Origin: Salvelinus alpinus
Lineage: Eukaryota; Chordata; Actinopteri; Salmoniformes; Salmonidae
Direction of reading: 5' to 3'
DNA: 64,000 bases
Assembly (NCBI RefSeq): GCF_045679555.1
Contig: NC_092094.1
Span: 33,372,430 to 33,436,429, forward strand
The position numbers were made by a program, and so were the translations under genes. Of the stretch, positions 58,301-64,000 are shown one piece after another. The number at the start of each line of letters is the position of its first letter. Position 1 is the first letter of the stretch. The notes beneath the pieces are model-generated. The model worked only from the letters and a program-made list of their open reading frames with translations, did no database searches and was not told the DNA's origin.

Positions 58301-61300
58301 TCTGATACAATCTATATGGGAACATGCGGTACTATACTGGTCATTCTGATACAATCTATATGGGAACATGCGGTACTGTACTGACATTCTGATACAATCT
58401 ATATGGGAACATGTGGTACTATACTGGTCATTCTGATACAATCTATATGGGAACATGCGGTACTGTACTGGTCATTTTGATACAATCTATATGGGAACAT
58501 GCGGTACTGTACTGGCATTCTGATACAATCTATATGGGAACATGCGGTACTATACTGGCATTCTGATACAATCTATATGGGAACATGCGGTACTGTACTG
58601 GCATTCTGATACAATCTATATGGGAACATGCGGTACTGTACTGACATTCTGATACAATCTATATGGGAACATGCGGTACTGTACTGACATTCTGATACAA
58701 TCTATATGGGAACATGCAGTACTGTACTGGTCTTTCTGATACAATCTATATGGGAACATGCGGTACTGTACTGGTCATTCTGATACAATCTATATGGGAA
58801 CATGCGGTACTATACTGGCATTCTGATACAATCTATATGGGAACATGCGGTACTATACTGGCATTCTGATACAATCTATATGGGAACATGCGGTACTGTA
58901 CTGGTCATTCTGATACAATCTATATGGGAACATGCGGTACTGTACTGGCATTCTGATACAATCTATATGGGAACATGCGGTACTGTACTGACATTCTGAT
59001 ACAATCTATATGGGAACATGCGGTACTATACTGGTCATTCTGATACAATCTATATGGGAACATGCGGTACTGTACTGGCATTCTGATACAATCTATATGG
59101 GAACATGCGGTACTGTACTGACATTCTGATACAATCTATATGGGAACATGCGGTACTGTACTGACATTCTGATACAATCTTTATGGGAACATGCGGTACT
59201 GTACTGACATTCTGATACAATCTATATGGGAACATGCAGTACTGTACTGACATTCTGATACAATCTATATGGGAACATGCGGTACTGTACTGACATTCTG
59301 ATACAATCTATATGGGAACATGCGGTACTGTACTGACATTCTGATACAATCTATATGGGAACATGCGGTACTGTACTGATATTCTGATACAATCTATATG
59401 GGAACATGCGGTACTGTACTGACATTCTGATACAATCTATATGGGAACATGCGGTACTGTACTGGTCATTCTGATACAATCTATATGGGAACATGCGGTA
59501 CTATACTGGTCATTCTGATACAATCTATATGGGAACATGCGGTACTATACTGGTCATTCTGATACAATCTATATGGGAACATGCGGTACTGTACTGACAT
59601 TCTGATACAATCTATATGGGAACATGTGGTACTATACTGGTCATTCTGATACAATCTATATGGGAACATGCGGTACTGTACTGGTCATTTTGATACAATC
59701 TATATGGGAACATGCGGTACTGTACTGGCATTCTGATACAATCTATATGGGAACATGCGGTACTATACTGGCATTCTGATACAATCTATATGGGAACATG
59801 CGGTACTATACTGGTCATTCTGATACAATCTATATGGGAACATGCGGTACTATACTGGTCATTCTGATACAATCTATATGGGAACATGCGGTACTATACT
59901 GGCATTCTGATACAATCTATATGGGAACATGCGGTACTATACTGGCATTCTGATACAATCTATATGGGAACATGCGGTACTGTACTGACATTCTGATACA
60001 ATCTATATGGGAACATACTGTACTGGCATTCTGATACAAACTATATGGGAACATGCGGTACTATACTGACATTCTGATACAATCTATATGGGAACATACT
60101 GTACTGACATTCTGATACAATCTATATGGGAACATGCGGTACTGTACTGACATTCTGATACAAACTATATGGGAACATGCGGTACTATACTGGCATTCTG
60201 ATACAATCTATATGGGAACATGCGGTACTATATTGACATTCTGATACAATCTATATGGGAACATGCGGTACTGTACTGACATTCTGATACAATCTATATG
60301 GGAACATGCGGTACTGTACTGACATTCTGATACAATCTATATGGGAACATGCGGTACTGTACTGGCATTCTGATACAATCTATATGGGAACATGCGGTAC
60401 TGTACTGACATTCTGATACAATCTATATGGGAACATGCAGTACTGTACTGACATTCTGATACAATCTATATGGGAACATGCGGTACTGTACTGACATTCT
60501 GATACAATCTATATGGGAACATGCGGTACAATACTGGTCATTCTGAAACAATCTATATGGGAACATGCAGTACTGTACTGACATTCTGATACAATCTATA
60601 TGGGAACATGCGGTACTGTACTGGCATTCTGATACAATCTGTATGGGAACATGCGGTACTATACTGGCATTCTGATACAATCTATATGGGAACATGCGGT
60701 ACTATACAGGCATTCTGATACAATCTATATGGGAACATGCGGTACTGTACTGGTCATTCTGATACAATCTATATGGGAACATGCGGTACTGTACTGACAT
60801 TCTGATACAATCTATATGGGAACATGCGGTACTGTACTGGCATTCTGATACAATCTATATGGGAACATGCGGTACAGTACTGGTCATTCTGATACAATCT
60901 ATATGGGAACATGCGGTACTATACTGGCATTCTGATACAATCTATATGGGAACATGCGGTACTGTACTGGCATTCTGATACAATCTGTATGGGAACATGC
61001 GGTACTATACTGGCATTCTGATACAATCTATATGGGAACATGCGGTACTATACAGGCATTCTGATACAATCTATATGGGAACATGCGGTACTGTACTGGT
61101 CATTCTGATACAATCTATATGGGAACATGCGGTACTGTACTGACATTCTGATACAATCTATATGGGAACATGCGGTACTGTACTGGCATTCTGATACAAT
61201 CTATATGGGAACATGCGGTACAGTACTGGTCATTCTGATACAATCTATATGGGAACATGCGGTACTATACTGGCATTCTGATACAATCTATATGGGAACA

Positions 61301-64000
61301 TGCGGTACAGTACTGGTCATTCTGATACAATCTATATGTGAACATGCGGTACTGTACTGACATTCTGATACAATCTATATGGGAACATGTGGGACTATAC
61401 TGGTCATTCTGATACAATCTATATGGGAACATGCGGTACTGTACTGGTCATTTTGATACAATCTATATGGGAACATGCGGTACTGTACTGGCATTCTGAT
61501 ACAATCTATATGGGAACATGCGGTACTATACTGGCATTCTGATACAATCTATATGGGAACATGCGGTACTGTACTGGTCATTCTGATACAATCTATATGG
61601 GAACATGCGGTACTATACTGGTCATTCTGATACAATCTATATGGGAACATGCGGTACTATACTGGCATTCTGATACAATCTATATGGGAACATGCGGTAC
61701 TATACTGGCATTCTGATACAATCTATATGGGAACATGCGGTACTGTACTGACATTCTGATACAATCTATATGGGAACATACTGTACTGGCATTCTGATAC
61801 AAACTATATGGGAACATGCGGTACTATACTGACATTCTGATACAATCTATATGGGAACATACTGTACTGACATTCTGATACAATCTATATGGGAACATGC
61901 GGTACTGTACTGACATTCTGATACAAACTATATGGGAACATGCGGTACTATACTGGCATTCTGATACAATCTATATGGGAACATGCGGTACTATATTGAC
62001 ATTCTGATACAATCTATATGGGAACATGCGGTACTGTACTGACATTCTGATACAATCTATATGGGAACATGCGGTACTGTACTGACATTCTGATACAATC
62101 TATATGGGAACATGCGGTACTGTACTGGCATTCTGATACAATCTATATGGGAACATGCGGTACTGTACTGACATTCTGATACAATCTATATGGGAACATG
62201 CAGTACTGTACTGACATTCTGATACAATCTATATGGGAACATGCGGTACTGTACTGACATTCTGATACAATCTATATGGGAACATGCGGTACAATACTGG
62301 TCATTCTGAAACAATCTATATGGGAACATGCAGTACTGTACTGACATTCTGATACAATCTATATGGGAACATGCGGTACTGTACTGGCATTCTGATACAA
62401 TCTGTATGGGAACATGCGGTACTATACTGGCATTCTGATACAATCTATATGGGAACATGCGGTACTATACAGGCATTCTGATACAATCTATATGGGAACA
62501 TGCGGTACTGTACTGGTCATTCTGATACAATCTATATGGGAACATGCGGTACTGTACTGACATTCTGATACAATCTATATGGGAACATGCGGTACTGTAC
62601 TGGCATTCTGATACAATCTATATGGGAACATGCGGTACAGTACTGGTCATTCTGATACAATCTATATGGGAACATGCGGTACTATACTGGCATTCTGATA
62701 CAATCTATATGGGAACATGCGGTACAGTACTGGTCATTCTGATACAATCTATATGTGAACATGCGGTACTGTACTGACATTCTGATACAATCTATATGGG
62801 AACATGCGGTACTGTACTGGTCATTCTGATACAATCTATATGGGAACATGCGGTACTGTACTGACATTCTGATACAATCTATATGGGAACATGCGGTACT
62901 GTACTGACATTCTGATACAATCTATATGGGAACATGCGGTACTGTACTGACATTCTGATACAATCTATATGGGAACATGCGGTACTGTACTGACATTCTG
63001 ATACAATCTATATGGGAACATGCAGTACTGTACTGACATTCTGATACAATCTATATGGGAACATGCGGTACTGTACTGACATTCTGATACAATCTATATG
63101 GGAACATGCGGTACTGTACTGACATTCTGATACAATCTATATGGGAACATGCGGTACTGTACTGACATTCTGATACAATCTATATGGGAACATGCGGTAC
63201 TGTACTGACATTCTGATACAATCTATATGGGAACATGCGGTACTGTACTGGTCATTCTGATACAATCTATATGGGAACATGCGGTACTATACTGGTCATT
63301 CTGATACAATCTATATGGGAACATGCGGTACTATACTGGTCATTCTGATACAATCTATATGGGAACATGCGGTACTGTACTGGTCATTCTGATACAATCT
63401 ACATGGGAACATGCGGTACTGTACTGACATTCTGATACAATCTATATGGGAACATGTGGTACTATACTGGTCATTCTGATACAATCTATATGGGAACATG
63501 CGGTACTGTACTGGTCATTTTGATACAATCTATATGGGAACATGCGGTACTGTACTGGCATTCTGATACAATCTATATGGGAACATGCGGTACTATACTG
63601 GCATTCTGATACAATCTATATGGGAACATGCGGTACTGTACTGGTCATTCTGATACAATCTATATGGGAACATGCGGTACTATACTGGTCATTCTGATAC
63701 AATCTATATGGGAACATGCGGTACTATACTGGCATTCTGATACAATCTATATGGGAACATGCGGTACTATACTGGCATTCTGATACAATCTATATGGGAA
63801 CATGCGGTACTGTACTGACATTCTGATACAATCTATATGGGAACATACTGTACTGGCATTCTGATACAAACTATATGGGAACATGCGGTACTATACTGAC
63901 ATTCTGATACAATCTATATGGGAACATACTGTACTGACATTCTGATACAATCTATATGGGAACATGCGGTACTGTACTGACATTCTGATACAAACTATAT
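55400..64000. repeat. 43-bp minisatellite array with higher-order structure, open at window end
   Basis: About 200 head-to-tail units made of CATTCTGATACAATCTATAT, GGGAACATGCGGTACTGTAC and a TGG, TGA or TGGT junction, giving 43- or 44-bp units. A 38-bp variant lacks GCGGT. Substitutions are few and mostly the G/A in TGTAC/TATAC and the junction. Unit length is not a multiple of three and all overlapping 60-90-residue frames are artefacts. The array enters from unique sequence at about 55400 and does not end before 64000. Confidence 0.98.

Noticed and set aside
55400..64000. Regular repeats resembling a CRISPR array, and many 60-90-residue open frames
   Set aside because: Units are contiguous with no unique spacers and the host is a vertebrate. 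The frames arise from the tandem unit, whose length is not a multiple of three, and run on both strands.

Overview
This is a vertebrate nuclear window. The interspersed repeats point to a salmonid fish: a tRNA-derived SINE with a salmonid-type body, a Tc1-like element with Sleeping Beauty-type ends, several other Tc1/mariner families, small hairpin/hAT MITEs and solo-LTR-like elements. Genes are split by GT-AG introns, with no operons, ribosome-binding sites or CRISPR. Four protein-coding genes can be supported, and their exons join in frame to full-length proteins. I cannot name the species.

Layout: (1) 1.2-4.6 kb, + strand: znf710, an 11-finger C2H2 protein in four coding exons. (2) 6.1-16 kb, - strand: idh2, mitochondrial NADP isocitrate dehydrogenase in 11 coding exons, convergent with znf710; one intron appears to use a GC donor. 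(3) 21.6-30.2 kb, + strand: a retinol dehydrogenase 12/13-like short-chain dehydrogenase in 7 exons, its introns loaded with transposon remnants and a Sleeping Beauty-type element starting 49 bp past its stop codon. (4) 33.1-34.7 kb, - strand: ankrd34c-like, a single coding exon with four ankyrin repeats. znf710 and idh2 are neighbours in human 15q26, and ANKRD34C lies nearby on 15q25, so the block looks like conserved vertebrate synteny.

From 37 to 47.6 kb the window is a stack of nested mobile elements whose insertion order can be read from target-site duplications: a Tc1 fragment inside a hairpin MITE; a hAT-type MITE whose right end seeded a 10-copy 52-bp tandem array; an LTR-like element inside a MITE; another LTR-like element and a Tc1 element inside a non-LTR retrotransposon. 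From 47.6 to 55.4 kb I see no gene. From 55.4 kb to the window end, and beyond it, lies a minisatellite of roughly 43-bp units (about 200 copies) with clear higher-order duplications.

The genes do not form a pathway. idh2 makes mitochondrial NADPH and the SDR probably uses NADP(H), but I infer no functional link. I found no wholly new gene system. The observations most worth checking are the higher-order minisatellite, the MITE-seeded tandem array, the LTR-like family with exact target-site duplications, the transposon forming the rdh-like 3' end, and the idh2 GC-AG intron.
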